A stretch of DNA of 64,000 nt from Limnochordaceae bacterium (GTDB lineage Bacteria > Bacillota > Limnochordia > Limnochordales > DUMU01), in the NCBI GenBank assembly GCA_014896305.1, contig JADBKQ010000008.1:62001-126000 (forward strand), in the 5' to 3' direction. The notes beneath the pieces were generated by a model that ran no database searches, was not told the origin of the DNA, and was given only the letters and a program-made list of their open reading frames with translations. This document shows positions 53,889-64,000 of this stretch, one piece after another. Position 1 is the stretch's first letter. Each line of letters opens with the position of its first letter. The translations under genes and the position numbers were made by a program.

Positions 53889-54392
53889 TTACCCAAGCAC
53901 CTGCTGAACCTCGATGCCCCGCAGCCGGGCCACCTCATCCGGCGTCCGCAACTGCTGCAAGGCAGTGAAAGTGGCCCGCACTACGTTGATGGGGTTCGAA
54001 GAACCCAAGCTTTTCGACAGGACGTCCCGCACACCTGCGAGCTCCAACACCGCCCGGGCGGAGCTTCCCGCGATAATCCCCGTCCCTTCGGAGGCTGGTT
54101 TCAACAGGACTGCCGCACCGGAGTAGTGGGTGAGGATCGGGTGAGGAATCGTTGTCCCGTTCAACGGGATCCGGGTCAGTGTCTTCTTGGCCTCTTCCAC
54201 CCCTTTCCGGATGGCATCGGCCACCTCGTTCGCCTTCCCTAGCCCGACTCCTACCTGCCCCCGGCGATCCCCTACCACTACGAGCGCGGTAAAACTACGC
54301 CGCTTGCCGCCCTTGACCGTCTTGGATACCGCATTGATGCTCACGACCCGCTCTTCCAGCTCGGAAGCCGGGCCACCCGCCTTTCTCGCCAA
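53889..54392 (-). CDS. rpsE: Ribosomal protein uS5
   Basis: Small-subunit fidelity protein, 167 residues: [41 protein letters not shown] and the C-terminal [19 protein letters not shown] at 54392 with GGGGGGAG upstream is the start. Confidence 0.98.
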   Translation of the reverse strand: MARKAGGPASELEERVVSINAVSKTVKGGKRRSFTALVVVGDRRGQVGVGLGKANEVADAIRKGVEEAKKTLTRIPLNGTTIPHPILTHYSGAAVLLKPASEGTGIIAGSSARAVLELAGVRDVLSKSLGSSNPINVVRATFTALQQLRTPDEVARLRGIEVQQVLG

Positions 54393-54404
54393 GCGATCTC
54401 CCCC

Positions 54405-54770
54405 CTAGAATTGCAGTCCGCCTTCCCGTGCACCATCCGCCAGCGCCGCCACCCGTCCATGGTACAGGTTCCCGCCCCGGTCGAAGCAAACAGACTTTAT
54501 GCCTGCAGCCAGCGCCCGCCTGGCCAACAGCTGCCCAACCTCGCGGGCGGCTTCTTGCTTCGTCTTGTCGGCGAGGCTGCCACGTACCTCTGGGTCGACC
54601 GTGGAGGCGGCCAACAACGTCCGCCCCTGCTCGTCGTCTATCAGTTGGGCGTAGATGTGTCGGCTGCTCCGGTACACCGAAAGGCGGGGGCGACTGCTCG
54701 AGCCCTCCAGCTTGGCCCTCGTCCGCAGGTGACGGCGCCGCCGCGCCACCACCGATGATACCTTTGCCAT
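54405..54770 (-). CDS. rplR: Ribosomal protein uL18
   Basis: 5S rRNA-binding protein, 121 residues: [39 protein letters not shown] and [25 protein letters not shown]. Confidence 0.98.
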   Translation of the reverse strand: MAKVSSVVARRRRHLRTRAKLEGSSSRPRLSVYRSSRHIYAQLIDDEQGRTLLAASTVDPEVRGSLADKTKQEAAREVGQLLARRALAAGIKSVCFDRGGNLYHGRVAALADGAREGGLQF

Positions 54771-54783
54771 GCGTTACGCCCCC

Positions 54784-55332
54784 TCACTTCTTCGTTACTT
54801 TGCCAGCCTTGCCAGCCTTCCGCCGGATCTGTTCACCCTCGTATTGGATTCCCTTCCCCAGATATGGCTCGGCCGGCCGCACACCCCGAATGGTGGCCGC
54901 CATCTGGCCCACCAGCTCCTTGTCGATTCCCCGTACCACCACCCGGTTGGGGGCTGGCACATCGAAGGTGATACCCTCCGGCGGGTCGATCTCGACCGGG
55001 TGGCTGAACCCAATCGTCAAAACCAGCCGGTTTCCTTGCTTGGCGGCCCGATAGCCCACGCCGTTGATCACCAGGGCCTTCTCGTAGCCCTCGGTGACAC
55101 CGTGCACCATGTTGGCTATCAGAGCCCGCGTCGTCCCATGCAGGGCGCGGTCCGTCTTTTCATCCGACGGCCGCTCCACATGGAGCTTCCCGTCAGCCAG
55201 ATAAACCCGGAGGCGGGGGTGGATCGTCCGGTTCAAAACCCCCTTGGGTCCCTTGATTTGTACTTCCGAACCGGCCACCTGGACCTCCACGTTCGACGGG
55301 ACCGGGACCGGCATTCGCCCAATGCGTGACAA
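54784..55332 (-). CDS. rplF: Ribosomal protein uL6
   Basis: Large-subunit protein near the factor-binding site, 182 residues: MSRIGRMPVPVPSNVEVQV, IKGPKGVLNRTIHP and the C-terminal GIDKELVGQMAATIRGVRPAEPYLGKGI split into the usual two-domain repeat. Confidence 0.98.
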   Translation of the reverse strand: MSRIGRMPVPVPSNVEVQVAGSEVQIKGPKGVLNRTIHPRLRVYLADGKLHVERPSDEKTDRALHGTTRALIANMVHGVTEGYEKALVINGVGYRAAKQGNRLVLTIGFSHPVEIDPPEGITFDVPAPNRVVVRGIDKELVGQMAATIRGVRPAEPYLGKGIQYEGEQIRRKAGKAGKVTKK

Positions 55333-55387
55333 TCCCGCTCCCTCCTTTCCGCAAACTCTAACGCTCCCACGCTCTCAAGCAGCTTTC

Positions 55388-55780
55388 CTACCACACGAAG
55401 CAGAGAACCTCTCCACCCACACCCCGGCGGCGCGCCTCTTTGTCCGTCATGACTCCCTGTGGGGTGGACACGATGGCCACGCCCAACCCTCCCAGCACCT
55501 TCGGGAGCTCATCCTTGCCTGCGTAGACCCGCAGGCCCGGGCGACTGATCCGCCGGATTCCGCTCATGGCCGCCCGCTTACCTTCCCCGTACCGAAGGTG
55601 GATTCGCAGGACCGGCCGCCCCCCTGCATGCACCACCTCATAGTCCCGGATATAACCGGACTCTTTCAGTACCTGTGCAATGGCCAGCTTGAACCGGGCC
55701 GGTGGCATCTCGACCTTCTCGTGCCGTGCAGAATAGCCATTGCGGATCCGGGTGAGCATGTCGGCTACCGTATCTGTCAT
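55388..55780 (-). CDS. rpsH: Ribosomal protein uS8
   Basis: 16S rRNA central-domain binder, 130 residues: [40 protein letters not shown] and [23 protein letters not shown] at 55780 has GAGGGGGG upstream; the frame is open to 55870 inside rpsN. Confidence 0.97.
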   Translation of the reverse strand: MTDTVADMLTRIRNGYSARHEKVEMPPARFKLAIAQVLKESGYIRDYEVVHAGGRPVLRIHLRYGEGKRAAMSGIRRISRPGLRVYAGKDELPKVLGGLGVAIVSTPQGVMTDKEARRRGVGGEVLCFVW

Positions 55781-55800
55781 GGCCCTTGGTGCCCCCCCTC

Positions 55801-55986
55801 TTACCAACTCGCCTTTACCACTCCGGGAATCTCTCCCCGATGTGCCAGGTTGCGGAAGCAAATCCGGCACATCTGGAACCGCCGCATATAGGCCCGCGGC
55901 CGCCCGCAGATCTTGCAGCGATTATGCGCACGCACAGAAAACTTCGGCGGTCGCTGGCTCTTCACAATCATCGATGTTTTGGCCAC
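55801..55986 (-). CDS. rpsN: Ribosomal protein uS14 (zinc-type)
   Basis: Short, 61-residue zinc form with CKIC and CRIC pairs, in place of the roughly 100-residue zinc-free form. It is common in Gram-positive bacteria and thermophiles. Confidence 0.98.
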   Translation of the reverse strand: MAKTSMIVKSQRPPKFSVRAHNRCKICGRPRAYMRRFQMCRICFRNLAHRGEIPGVVKASW

Positions 55987-56038
55987 ATCCTCACCTTCCC
56001 CTCTGCAGCTCCCGCAGTCAACAAGTCCCCAATGGGTC

Positions 56039-56584
56039 TCACGCTGCCCGGAAGGGCATTCCCAGAAGCCGCAACAACTCCAGTGCTTCTTCGTCCGTAC
56101 GCGCCGTGGTCCGGATCACCACGTCCATTCCCCGCACCTGGTCAACCTTGTCGTACTCGATCTCGGGGAAGATCAGCTGCTCCCGCAACCCCAACGCGTA
56201 GTTTCCACGCCCGTCCAGGGACTTGGGCGAAACTCCCCGAAAGTCCCGAATCCGGGGGAGCGCCACGTTGATCAACTTGTCGAGAAACGCGTACATCCGT
56301 TCTCCACGCAGGGTTACCTTGCAACCGATGGGCATCCCCTGGCGGATTTTGAAGGCCGCGATGGACTTCTTGGCGCGTGTGACAGCCGGCTTCTGGCCCG
56401 TAATGCTGGCCAAATCCCGCATGGCTGCCTCCAGGACCTTCGGGTCCTGTACCGCTTCTCCAACCCCCATGTTAACCACGATCATGTCCACCTTGGGGAT
56501 TTCCATCACGTTGCCATAATGGAACCGCTTTTGCAACGCGGGTACCACCTCTTTGAGGTAGAACTCCCGCAGACGCTCCGCCAT
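56039..56584 (-). CDS. rplE: Ribosomal protein uL5
   Basis: 5S rRNA and P-site tRNA contact protein, 181 residues: [50 protein letters not shown] and [19 protein letters not shown]. Confidence 0.98.
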   Translation of the reverse strand: MAERLREFYLKEVVPALQKRFHYGNVMEIPKVDMIVVNMGVGEAVQDPKVLEAAMRDLASITGQKPAVTRAKKSIAAFKIRQGMPIGCKVTLRGERMYAFLDKLINVALPRIRDFRGVSPKSLDGRGNYALGLREQLIFPEIEYDKVDQVRGMDVVIRTTARTDEEALELLRLLGMPFRAA

Positions 56585-56610
56585 CTTCCGCCCCCCTTCC
56601 GCTCCGTCTG

Positions 56611-56952
56611 TCAGTCAATGCTTTTACCACAACGTGCACAAATCCGTATCCGCTTTCCCTCTGCCGACCGGCCGTGGCGCAGACGGCTAGGCCGATCGCA
56701 GCTGGGGCAGACCAGCATCACGTTGGATATGGCCAAAGGTGCCGGCCGTTCCACGACTCCCCCCTGAGGATTCTTTGGGTTGGGGCGTGTATGGCGCTTC
56801 ACGATGTTGATCCCGTCGACCACCACTCGCCCGGTGGCACGCCGTACCTCCAGGACCTTCCCCCGACGGCCCACATCCTTACCCGTTCGTACCGCTACCA
56901 GATCCCCTTGCCGAATAGACACCTTTCGCAGGGGCTCTTGCTTTTGCTTCAC
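56611..56952 (-). CDS. rplX: Ribosomal protein uL24 with zinc-ribbon tail
   Basis: Assembly initiator of the large subunit, 113 residues: [21 protein letters not shown] (KOW motif) and [18 protein letters not shown]. The C-terminal part has CPSC and CARC pairs, giving a zinc ribbon as in Thermus-type uL24. GTG at 56952 with GAGGAGG upstream is chosen over the upstream codon at 56973. Confidence 0.97.
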   Translation of the reverse strand: MKQKQEPLRKVSIRQGDLVAVRTGKDVGRRGKVLEVRRATGRVVVDGINIVKRHTRPNPKNPQGGVVERPAPLAISNVMLVCPSCDRPSRLRHGRSAEGKRIRICARCGKSID

Positions 56953-56969
56953 CGGAACCGCTCCTCCTC

Positions 56970-57338
56970 TCACAGGACCTCCGGAGCGAGCGAAATGATC
57001 TTCGTAAAGTTCCTCTCTCTCAGCTCCCGGGCCACCGGTCCGAAAATGCGGGTCCCCCGTGGCTCATTGTTATCGTCAATCAACACCGCGGCATTCTCGT
57101 CGAACCGGATAAACGACCCATCCCGACGGGCTGTGGCGTGGCGCGTCCGTACCACCACTGCCTTCACCACATCGCCCTTTTTTACCATGCCCCCGGGTGT
57201 AGCCGCCTTCACCGCGCAAATCAAGACGTCTCCCACCCCCGCGTACCGCCGCTTGCTGCCGCCCAGTACCCGGATGCAGAGGAGCTCTTTCGCCCCGGAA
57301 TTATCCGCCACATTTAGAACGGTCTCTTGCTGAACCAT
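56970..57338 (-). CDS. rplN: Ribosomal protein uL14
   Basis: Intersubunit-bridge protein, 122 residues: [45 protein letters not shown] and [21 protein letters not shown]. The ATG at 57338 has a purine-rich GGAAGGGGGGAG upstream. Confidence 0.98.
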   Translation of the reverse strand: MVQQETVLNVADNSGAKELLCIRVLGGSKRRYAGVGDVLICAVKAATPGGMVKKGDVVKAVVVRTRHATARRDGSFIRFDENAAVLIDDNNEPRGTRIFGPVARELRERNFTKIISLAPEVL

Positions 57339-57441
57339 GCCGCTCCCCCCTTCCGGAACGTCTTCGTCCAACTAATCTGTCGCCTGACCCAACCGCGGTC
57401 GTACCGACCCTCCAATGCCCCGCGAACACCGGGCGTCGCAG

Positions 57442-57714
57442 TTACCGCGCGCGTTCCAGGATCTCCGCCACTCGCCAGCGTTTCTCCTTGCTCAACGGCC
57501 GGGTCTCCATCAGCCGCACCCGATCGCCCACGTGGGCTTCGTTCTTCTCATCGTGTGCTTTGACACGCAGCCCTTGCCGAATGACCCGATGGTACCGCGG
57601 GTGCGCAACCAGACGTTGCACCTCGACCACCACGGTCTTGTTCATCTTGTCGCTCACCACGACGCCGACCATCTGGCGACGTTGTGGGCGCTTGCCCGTC
57701 TCTTGCTCCTGCAC
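57442..57714 (-). CDS. rpsQ: Ribosomal protein uS17
   Basis: OB-fold 16S rRNA binder, 90 residues: [50 protein letters not shown] at 57714 directly follows the rpmC stop. Confidence 0.97.
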   Translation of the reverse strand: MQEQETGKRPQRRQMVGVVVSDKMNKTVVVEVQRLVAHPRYHRVIRQGLRVKAHDEKNEAHVGDRVRLMETRPLSKEKRWRVAEILERAR

Positions 57715-57718
57715 GCTT

Positions 57719-57928
57719 TCACCGCCCCTTCCGTTCCTGCTCCAGCTCGCGCTCCCGCAAGTTGGTCAGGATGCGCGCGATATCCTTCCGGACCTCCCGC
57801 ACCCGACTCGTGTTCTCCAGCTGACCGGTGGCCAGCTGGAACCGCAGGTTAAAGAGCTCTTCCTTCAGCCCCGACAGACGGCGTTGCAGCTCTTCTGCAT
57901 CCAGCTCCCGAATCTCACTGGCTTTCAC
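57719..57928 (-). CDS. rpmC: Ribosomal protein uL29
   Basis: Two-helix protein at the exit tunnel, 69 residues: [31 protein letters not shown] with [21 protein letters not shown]. It overlaps the rplP end by 14 bases. Confidence 0.97.
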   Translation of the reverse strand: MKASEIRELDAEELQRRLSGLKEELFNLRFQLATGQLENTSRVREVRKDIARILTNLRERELEQERKGR

Positions 57929-58349
57929 CGGCCACCCCTGCCTCTCGTCTGCTCACAAATTTGACCCGCACGGGCAGCTTGTGGCTCCCCAACCGCAGCG
58001 CCTCGCGGGCGACCTCCTCGCTCACGCCCCCAACCTCGAACAGAACCCGTCCCGGCCGGACCACCGCCACCCAGTACTCCGGCGACCCTTTTCCACTTCC
58101 CATACGCGTCTCCGCCGGCTTCTTGGTCACCGGTTTATCCGGGAAGATCCGAATCCATACCCGGCCTCCCCGTTTCATGAACCGCGTGATCGCAATACGG
58201 GCCGCTTCAATCTGTCCGTTCGTGATCCAGGCCGGCTCGAGCGCCTGCAACCCGAACTCCCCCAGCTGAACTTCATTGCCGCGATACGCCTTGCCGCGCA
58301 TGCGACCCCGCTGCTGTTTGCGGTGCTTCACCCGCTTGGGAATCAGCAT
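57915..58349 (-). CDS. rplP: Ribosomal protein uL16
   Basis: Large-subunit protein near the A-site tRNA, 144 residues: [45 protein letters not shown] and [16 protein letters not shown]. Confidence 0.98.
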   Translation of the reverse strand: MLIPKRVKHRKQQRGRMRGKAYRGNEVQLGEFGLQALEPAWITNGQIEAARIAITRFMKRGGRVWIRIFPDKPVTKKPAETRMGSGKGSPEYWVAVVRPGRVLFEVGGVSEEVAREALRLGSHKLPVRVKFVSRREAGVAGESQ

Positions 58350-59015
58350 CTACTGCGCCTCCGTCCCCGCGGCGACGGCAGCCCGCTCGGGCAGCACCTC
58401 GCCTTTGTAGATCCATACCTTCACACCGAGCCGCCCATAGGTGGTCTTCGCCTCGGCAAAGCCGTAATCCACATCGGCCCGCAGGGTGTGTAACGGAATC
58501 TTGCCTTCCGCCGTCCATTCCGTGCGAGCGATCTCAGCCCCACCGATACGGCCGGAGATCATGATCTTTACCCCTTGGGCTCCAGCCCGCATGGTGCGCT
58601 GGGCCGCCTGCTTCATCGCCCGGCGAAACGCCACCCGGCGTTCCAGCTGATAGGCAATGTTCTCTGCAACTAGCTGCGCGTCTACGTCTGCGTTCTTCAC
58701 TTCCACGATGTTGACCTGCACATGGCGACCGGTCCGTGACTCCAGGTCCTTGCGCAGAAGCTCGACCTCCTGGCCGCCCTTGCCAATGACCATCCCAGGG
58801 CGTGCGGTATGGATGGTCACCCGCAGGCGATCACCCGCCCGCTCGATCTCCACCCGCGAAACACCGGCGCTGAAGAAGCGTTCTTTGATGTAGCGGCGCA
58901 GCTTCAGGTCCTCATGCAAGAGAGCGGCCAGTTCCTTGCGCCCGGCATACCAATGCGCATCCCAGTCCCGAATGATCCCCAACCGTAATCCTTGCGGATG
59001 TACTTTGTGCCCCAC
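58350..59015 (-). CDS. rpsC: Ribosomal protein uS3
   Basis: mRNA-entry protein, 221 residues: [24 protein letters not shown], the KH-domain [17 protein letters not shown] and the C-terminal [16 protein letters not shown]. Confidence 0.98.
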   Translation of the reverse strand: MGHKVHPQGLRLGIIRDWDAHWYAGRKELAALLHEDLKLRRYIKERFFSAGVSRVEIERAGDRLRVTIHTARPGMVIGKGGQEVELLRKDLESRTGRHVQVNIVEVKNADVDAQLVAENIAYQLERRVAFRRAMKQAAQRTMRAGAQGVKIMISGRIGGAEIARTEWTAEGKIPLHTLRADVDYGFAEAKTTYGRLGVKVWIYKGEVLPERAAVAAGTEAQ

Positions 59016-59019
59016 GCCC

Positions 59020-59355
59020 TCACTCCCTTTCCCGCACGATGACCGTAATATGGCTCATCCGCTTGCGAATACGGTTTGCCATGCCCCGGGCGCGCGGCTC
59101 GATTCGCTTCAGCGACGGCCCCTGGTCGACATACGCCTGCGCCACGTAGAGCCGGCCCCGGTTCATCTGGAAGTTGTTCTCCGCATTTGCAATGGCGGAC
59201 CGCAAAACTTTCTCCACCGGTTGCGACGCGCTCTTGCGGAGGAACCGCAGCAGGTGGAGAGCGTCCTGCACGTCCCGGCCCCGAATCTCATCAATCAGCT
59301 GGCGTGCCTTACGGGGCGTTACTCGCACATACCGTGCAACTGCCCGTGCTTCCAA
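59020..59355 (-). CDS. rplV: Ribosomal protein uL22
   Basis: Tunnel-lining protein, 111 residues: [43 protein letters not shown] and [22 protein letters not shown] at 59355 with GGAGGGGAG upstream is the start. Confidence 0.97.
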   Translation of the reverse strand: MEARAVARYVRVTPRKARQLIDEIRGRDVQDALHLLRFLRKSASQPVEKVLRSAIANAENNFQMNRGRLYVAQAYVDQGPSLKRIEPRARGMANRIRKRMSHITVIVRERE

Positions 59356-59367
59356 CGTACTCCCCTC

Positions 59368-59652
59368 CTACTTCAGTGCGGTCGAACGCTCCGTATGTGC
59401 TCCGTGACCCCGGAACGTGCGTGTCAGCGCAAACTCGCCCAATTTGTGACCGACCATCTCTTCCGTAATGTACACCGGCACGTGCCGGCGGCCGTCATGG
59501 ACCGCAATGGTGTGACCCACCATCTCCGGGAAGATCGTCGACCGGCGGGACCAGGTCTTGATCACCCGCTTCTCTCCCGACTCGTTCATCGCCCGGATCT
59601 TACGCAACAGGTGTTCGTCCGCGAACGGCCCCTTCTTCAATGAACGCCCCAT
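59368..59652 (-). CDS. rpsS: Ribosomal protein uS19
   Basis: Head protein, 94 residues: [43 protein letters not shown] and [17 protein letters not shown]. Confidence 0.98.
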   Translation of the reverse strand: MGRSLKKGPFADEHLLRKIRAMNESGEKRVIKTWSRRSTIFPEMVGHTIAVHDGRRHVPVYITEEMVGHKLGEFALTRTFRGHGAHTERSTALK

Positions 59653-59677
59653 GCTTTGCCTCCCTCCCGCTTCGCAG

Positions 59678-60505
59678 CTACTTCCTGCGCCGCACGATGA
59701 ACCGATCCGACGGCTTCTTGGGCTTACGCGTCTTATATCCCAGCGTAGGCTGGCCCCAAGGACTCAGCGGTCCAGGATGGCCCACCGGTGCCTTACCTTC
59801 ACCACCGCCATGCGGGTGGTCCACCGGGTTCATCACCGCCCCGCGAACATGCGGACGGCGTCCCAAATAGCGCTTGCGCCCGGCTTTGCCCAGGCTCACG
59901 TTCTCGTGATCCAGGTTTCCCACCTGGCCGATGGTGGCCCGGCAGGTCTCCTGAACCATACGGAACTCCCCTGAAGGCAGGCGCAAAGTGGCGTACCCGC
60001 CCTCCTTCGCCATGAGCTGCGCCCCGGCACCCGCTGCCCGGACCAGCTGACCCCCTTTGCCCGGGTACAACTCCACGTTGTGTACCGTCGTCCCCACGGG
60101 GATCGCGCTCAGGGGCAGGCAGTTACCCGGTTTGATATCGACCTCGGGGCCGCTGGCCACCGTCGCTCCCACGGCGAGCCCTTCAGGCGCCAGGATATAG
60201 CGCTTCTCACCGTCCACGTAGTGCAGCAGCGCGATGCGGGCGGACCGGTTTGGGTCGTACTCGATCGCCGCCACTTTAGCAGGTACGCCATCCTTCCGCC
60301 GTTTGAAATCGATCAGGCGGTAGTGCCGTTTCGCACCGCCTCCACGAAACCGGAGGGTGATCCGCCCTTGTGCGTTCCGCCCACCGGTCCGCGTCTTGTG
60401 CTCCAACAACCGCTTCTCCGGCCGCTTTTTCGTGATCTCCTCAAAGGTAGAGACGGTCATGCCTCGCCGCCCGGGCGAGGTCGGCCGGTAGCTCTTGATC
60501 GGCAT
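59678..60505 (-). CDS. rplB: Ribosomal protein uL2
   Basis: Peptidyl-transferase-region protein, 275 residues: [26 protein letters not shown], the conserved [30 protein letters not shown] and [17 protein letters not shown]. Confidence 0.98.
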   Translation of the reverse strand: MPIKSYRPTSPGRRGMTVSTFEEITKKRPEKRLLEHKTRTGGRNAQGRITLRFRGGGAKRHYRLIDFKRRKDGVPAKVAAIEYDPNRSARIALLHYVDGEKRYILAPEGLAVGATVASGPEVDIKPGNCLPLSAIPVGTTVHNVELYPGKGGQLVRAAGAGAQLMAKEGGYATLRLPSGEFRMVQETCRATIGQVGNLDHENVSLGKAGRKRYLGRRPHVRGAVMNPVDHPHGGGEGKAPVGHPGPLSPWGQPTLGYKTRKPKKPSDRFIVRRRK

Positions 60506-60543
60506 CCTCGTAACCTCCCCTCGTCAGCTCCCTGCGTGCTGCG

Positions 60544-60831
60544 CTACACTCCCTCGATCCCTTCGATGCGCTCGCCCGCTTTGAGAGTGACGATCGCCTT
60601 CTTCCAATCCGGCCGTTTTCCCACGAACCGCCCCACCCGTCGTCTCTTCCCGCGCACGTTGAGCGTGTTGACTGCGACCACGTGCACCTTGAAGAGCGCT
60701 TCAACGGCCCGCCGGATATCGATCTTGGTGGCATCGCGGTGCACTTCGAATGAGTACTGGTTATGCTCCGTCATCAGCCGGTGGCTCTTCTCCGTGATCA
60801 GCGGACGAATCACAATTTCCTGTGGAGTCAC
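60544..60831 (-). CDS. rplW: Ribosomal protein uL23
   Basis: Tunnel-exit docking protein for SRP and trigger factor, 95 residues: [25 protein letters not shown] and [23 protein letters not shown]. It overlaps rplD by 4 bases. Confidence 0.97.
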   Translation of the reverse strand: MTPQEIVIRPLITEKSHRLMTEHNQYSFEVHRDATKIDIRRAVEALFKVHVVAVNTLNVRGKRRRVGRFVGKRPDWKKAIVTLKAGERIEGIEGV

Positions 60832-61463
60832 TTGCCCAGCACCTCCTCGATGCGGGCCAGAGTGGCCTTGGGCAGCACTACCCGCGGATGTCCCACCACG
60901 TCGTACACGTTCAGGTCCTGAGGACGCAGCACGCCTACTCCCGGTAGGTTCCGGGCGGACAGCCGTATGGCCCGGTCGACCGCCTCATCGTCGCCCGGTA
61001 ACACCACCAGCGCCCGGGGGGTCCCCAGATTCTCCAGAATACGGGCCATGTTTTTGGTTTTGGGCTCGGTCAACCGCAGGTCCTCGACCACCACCAACTC
61101 GTCGTCCCGTACCTTACCGGACAACGCCGAACGCAAGGCTTGCCGCCGCATCCGTATTGGCAGATCAAATCCATAATCCCGAGGCTTGGGACCAAATACG
61201 ATGCCGCCACCCTTCCAGTGCGGAGCCCGCGTACTACCTTGCCGCGCCCGGCCGGTTCCTTTCTGACGCCAGGGCTTGCGACCGCCACCAGAAACCTCGC
61301 CCCGCGTCTTGGTCGAATGAGTTCCCCGGCGCCGCTTCGCTAAATGGGAGAGGACAGCCTGGTGGATCAACGCCTCATTCACTTCCACGCCAAAGATCGC
61401 GTCCGGCAGCTCCACCTCGCCCACCTGCTGTCCTTCGACGTTCATCACCGGCACCTTAGGCAC
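60828..61463 (-). CDS. rplD: Ribosomal protein uL4
   Basis: Early-assembly protein, 211 residues: [53 protein letters not shown]. In other bacteria uL4 can repress its own S10 operon by binding a leader; see the leader hairpin before rpsJ. It overlaps rplC by 8 bases. Confidence 0.97.
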   Translation of the reverse strand: MPKVPVMNVEGQQVGEVELPDAIFGVEVNEALIHQAVLSHLAKRRRGTHSTKTRGEVSGGGRKPWRQKGTGRARQGSTRAPHWKGGGIVFGPKPRDYGFDLPIRMRRQALRSALSGKVRDDELVVVEDLRLTEPKTKNMARILENLGTPRALVVLPGDDEAVDRAIRLSARNLPGVGVLRPQDLNVYDVVGHPRVVLPKATLARIEEVLGK

Positions 61464-62112
61464 TTCGCCGTCCCCCCTTCAACGTACGCCGGATCAACAC
61501 CAACCCGTTGCGCGGCCCGGGTACAGCCCCCCGCACCAGCACCAGGTTCGCCTCTGCATCGACCCGCACGACCTCCATGTTGAGAACCGTCGCTTGCCGG
61601 CCGCCCATCCGGCCCGGCATCTTCTTCCCCGGCAGCACCCGCTGGGGCGCTGTCGCCCCCAACGTGCCCACCCGGCGGTGATACATCGACCCGTGGCTCA
61701 TTGGCCCACGCCGGTTGCCAAAGCGCTTGATCACGCCAGCAAATCCCTTGCCCTTTGAACGGGCGATCACATCCACCCGTTCCCCAGGGGAAAACAGATC
61801 TGCTTTCAGTTCCTGCCCCACCTGCACCGCGGCGGCAGCCTCAGGATCCCAACGAATCTCCCGCAGCCACCGCACCGGCTTCACCTGGGCCCGGGCAAAG
61901 TGTCCCCGCCTTGGCTTATTGACCAGCCGCTCCCGGATCGCTCCAAAGCCGAGTTGCAGAGCGGAGTATCCATCCTTTTCCACAGTTTTCTTCTGAACTA
62001 CCGGGCAAGGCCCCACCTCGAGTACGGTCACAGGAATCCACTCGCCTTGCTCGCCAAAGACCTGGGTCATGCCCACCTTGCGGCCCAATAGCCCTGCGGT
62101 CGCCTTGGCCAC
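61456..62112 (-). CDS. rplC: Ribosomal protein uL3
   Basis: Early-assembly large-subunit protein, 218 residues: [46 protein letters not shown] and [15 protein letters not shown]. Confidence 0.98.
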   Translation of the reverse strand: MAKATAGLLGRKVGMTQVFGEQGEWIPVTVLEVGPCPVVQKKTVEKDGYSALQLGFGAIRERLVNKPRRGHFARAQVKPVRWLREIRWDPEAAAAVQVGQELKADLFSPGERVDVIARSKGKGFAGVIKRFGNRRGPMSHGSMYHRRVGTLGATAPQRVLPGKKMPGRMGGRQATVLNMEVVRVDAEANLVLVRGAVPGPRNGLVLIRRTLKGGRRSA

Positions 62113-62165
62113 ACCCAGTCCCCCTCTCTAGCCGCGGCCCGAAACCGCTCCGTCCCGGCCACAGA

Positions 62166-62471
62166 CTACTTGATCTCAATGTCCACACCTGAAGGCAGAT
62201 CCAATCGCATCAACGCATCGACCGTCTTCGCCGTCGGTTCCAAGATGTCGATCAACCGCTTATGGGTCCGCACTTCAAACTGCTCACGCGAATCCTTATC
62301 AATATGTGGTGAACGCAACACCGTAAAAACACTCTTCTCCGTCGGTAGAGGGATCGGCCCCGCTACCGCTGCCCCCGTCCGCTTGGCTGCCTCGACGATC
62401 TTCTGGGCAGACGCATCCAGCAACCGGTGATCGAAGCCACGCAGACGGATGCGGATCTTCTGTCCTGCCAT
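62166..62471 (-). CDS. rpsJ: Ribosomal protein uS10
   Basis: Small-subunit protein that also acts in antitermination as NusE, 101 residues: [47 protein letters not shown] and [23 protein letters not shown]. First gene of the S10 operon, preceded by a structured gap after tuf. Confidence 0.98.
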   Translation of the reverse strand: MAGQKIRIRLRGFDHRLLDASAQKIVEAAKRTGAAVAGPIPLPTEKSVFTVLRSPHIDKDSREQFEVRTHKRLIDILEPTAKTVDALMRLDLPSGVDIEIK

Positions 62472-62509
62472 TACGCCCCTCCTTCCCCACCACCGGGTGA
62501 ACAGGCGCA

Positions 62510-62540
62510 GGGGGACGGTAGCCGTTCGGGTCCGTCCCCC
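62510..62540 (-). promoter_or_regulatory. Leader stem-loop upstream of rpsJ
   Basis: In the 84-base gap between tuf and rpsJ a perfect 9-base stem (GGGGGACGG with CCGTCCCCC, arms 62532-62540 and 62510-62518) encloses a 13-base loop. No T-run follows, so it is not a simple terminator. It may be a leader structure for control of the S10 operon or an RNA-processing site. Confidence 0.5.
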
Positions 62541-62555
62541 GCTGCCCTGTCGACA

Positions 62556-63755
62556 TCACGCAAGGATCTTCGTTACGACGCCAGCCCCCACCGTATGGCC
62601 GCCCTCACGAATAGCGAAGCGCAATCCCTCTTCCATGGCGACAGGGGTGATCAACTCGCCGACGATCTGCACCCGGTCGCCCGGCATCACCATTTCAGTT
62701 CCCTCCGGCAATTCCACTACGCCCGTCACATCGGTCGTACGGAAATAGAACTGCGGACGGTAACCGTTGAAGAACGGCGTATGACGACCGCCCTCTTCCT
62801 TGGTCAATACGTAGACCTGGCCCTGGAACTTAGTATGCGGCGTGATGGAACCGGGCTTGGCCAAAACCTGACCCCGCTCGACATCCTCCCGGTTGATCCC
62901 CCGCAGCAGGACACCGATGTTGTCTCCGGCCTCGGCCACATCCAGTACCTTGCGGAACATCTCCACGCCCGTCGCCACGGTCTTGCGAGGTTCAGGCCGC
63001 AGACCGACGATTTCCAACTCGTCGCCCAGCTTCACCTGCCCGCGCTCCACTCTTCCAGTGGCCACGGTGCCGCGCCCTGTAATCGTGAACACATCCTCCA
63101 CCGGCATCAGGAACGGCTTGTCGACGTCGCGCTTGGGGGTGGGGATATAACTATCCACGGCATCCAGCAACTTGAAGATCGCCTGGCACCACTGGCAGGT
63201 GCCGCACCCGCCGCACTCGAGCACCTTCAAGGCAGAGCCGACGATGATCGGGATCTCATCGCCAGGGAACTCCTGCTTGGTAAGCAACTCCCGGACTTCC
63301 ATCTCCACCAACTCGATCAGTTCGGGGTCATCCACCATGTCGGCCTTGTTCAGGAAGACTACAATCGCCGGTACACCTACCTGCCGGGCCAACAGGATGT
63401 GCTCGCGTGTCTGCGGCATAGGACCGTCGGCGGCAGAGACCACTAGAATGGCTCCGTCCATCTGGGCCGCACCGGTAATCATGTTCTTGATGTAGTCGGC
63501 GTGGCCCGGGCAGTCCACGTGGGCGTAGTGACGGTGGTCCGTCTCATATTCCACGTGTGCCGTGTTGATCGTGATCCCGCGGGCCTTCTCCTCCGGTGCC
63601 GAGTCGATCTGATCGTACGCCTTGTACTGCGCCAATCCCTTCTTCGAAAGCAGCAGGGTGATGGCGGCCGTCAATGTGGTCTTGCCATGGTCCACATGCC
63701 CGATCGTTCCGATGTTGACATGCGGCTTGGTCCGTACAAACTTCTGCTTTGCCAT
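62556..63755 (-). CDS. tuf: Elongation factor Tu
   Basis: GTPase that brings aminoacyl-tRNA to the ribosome, 399 residues. [14 protein letters not shown] (P-loop), [13 protein letters not shown] and SAL are the GTP motifs. Between them and the second domain lies a short insertion with Cys residues (GGCGTCQWC, about residues 176-184), as in some Bacillota and other phyla. A single tuf copy is in this window. Confidence 0.98.
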   Translation of the reverse strand: MAKQKFVRTKPHVNIGTIGHVDHGKTTLTAAITLLLSKKGLAQYKAYDQIDSAPEEKARGITINTAHVEYETDHRHYAHVDCPGHADYIKNMITGAAQMDGAILVVSAADGPMPQTREHILLARQVGVPAIVVFLNKADMVDDPELIELVEMEVRELLTKQEFPGDEIPIIVGSALKVLECGGCGTCQWCQAIFKLLDAVDSYIPTPKRDVDKPFLMPVEDVFTITGRGTVATGRVERGQVKLGDELEIVGLRPEPRKTVATGVEMFRKVLDVAEAGDNIGVLLRGINREDVERGQVLAKPGSITPHTKFQGQVYVLTKEEGGRHTPFFNGYRPQFYFRTTDVTGVVELPEGTEMVMPGDRVQIVGELITPVAMEEGLRFAIREGGHTVGAGVVTKILA

Positions 63756-63815
63756 TTCCGATAAGCCTCCCTCAATCAGCGCCTACCCAACTCCCCAACC
63801 TTCGCGTCCCCCGCC

Positions 63816-64000
63816 TCATGAGTGCGCAGCCAAAACCTCCTGTGCGACGCTAGACGGCACCTCCTCGTACCGGCTGAACTCCATGGTGTAGGTCGCGCGT
63901 CCCTGCGTCATCGAGCGCAGATCCGTCGCATAGCCGAACATGCTGGCCAGGGGCACCTGCGCCCTTACTACCTGGGCGTTTCCGCGACGGTCCATCCCCT
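63816..64000 (-). CDS. fusA: Elongation factor G, C-terminal end (partial)
   Basis: The last 61 codons of fusA; the gene runs off the window edge. [27 protein letters not shown] and [12 protein letters not shown] are the highly conserved domain V end of EF-G. It precedes tuf by about 60 bases, the usual str operon arrangement. Confidence 0.95.
   Translation of the reverse strand, partial: GMDRRGNAQVVRAQVPLASMFGYATDLRSMTQGRATYTMEFSRYEEVPSSVAQEVLAAHS

Noticed and set aside
60080-61459. 459-codon plus-strand open frame
   Set aside because: Antisense to rplB, rplW and rplD; Pro/Arg-rich low-complexity translation.
62427-63446. 339-codon plus-strand open frame
   Set aside because: Antisense to tuf; His-rich composition is the reverse complement of tuf codons.
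1-64000. CRISPR arrays, tRNA or rRNA genes, insertion sequences, prophage genes
   Set aside because: Looked for direct repeats with spacers, transposase or integrase motifs and cloverleaf-like sequences; none were recognised.

Overview
The window looks like chromosomal DNA from a GC-rich (roughly 60% or more), probably thermophilic member of the Bacillota, plausibly a diderm lineage such as Limnochordia. Pointers to Bacillota are the fusA-tuf-S10-spc-alpha order running into ecfA1-ecfA2-ecfT-truA-rplM-rpsI, a KOW protein between map and infA, a zinc-type uS14, frequent GTG/TTG starts and strong AAGGAGG ribosome binding sites. Pointers to an outer membrane are a LolA-like protein, an RND pump, a predicted beta-barrel protein ending in a classic C-terminal Phe signature, and an ABC solute-binding protein with a cleavable signal peptide instead of a lipobox. 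The lineage is an inference from gene content, not from a search.

1-30300 is an accessory, carbohydrate-oriented region with mixed strands. It holds a Gfo/Idh/MocA dehydrogenase and a GH38 alpha-mannosidase (minus), a FAD oxidoreductase with an SLH-like tail (plus), glutaminyl-tRNA synthetase and a secreted CBM9-like protein (minus), and then a plus-strand operon. That operon encodes an unusual ABC exporter with an extra N-terminal module and zinc ribbon, a DUF1854 protein and a putative DUF6259-type glycosidase; a HAD phosphatase follows. Next come a secreted DUF4855-type protein, an orphan sugar-binding protein and lipoyl synthase (minus), the LolA-like/RND/beta-barrel cassette (plus), and glucose-6-phosphate isomerase and a GHMP kinase (minus).

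30560-35000 is a Leloir galactose operon (small Ala-rich protein, galT, galK, galE, HAD hydrolase). 35056-42274 holds a BsuPI-domain protein, a small unknown protein, nanE with a frameshifted RpiR regulator, trxA-rlmI and a class A penicillin-binding protein. Together the region suggests a heterotroph feeding mannose-, galactose- and amino-sugar-derived carbon into glycolysis, with cytoplasmic glycosidases and few transporters encoded locally.

42316-64000 is one continuous minus-strand housekeeping block: end of fusA, tuf, the S10, spc and alpha operons, the ECF transporter energy module, truA, and rplM-rpsI with its own consensus-like promoter. rpmD (uL30) is missing from its usual place between rpsE and rplO. 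Several ribosomal proteins are zinc-binding (cysteine-containing) forms. No rRNA, tRNA, CRISPR array, insertion sequence or prophage was seen. No intergenic stretch exceeds 300 bases; the longest gaps are 9822-10099 and 4730-5006, both divergent promoter regions.
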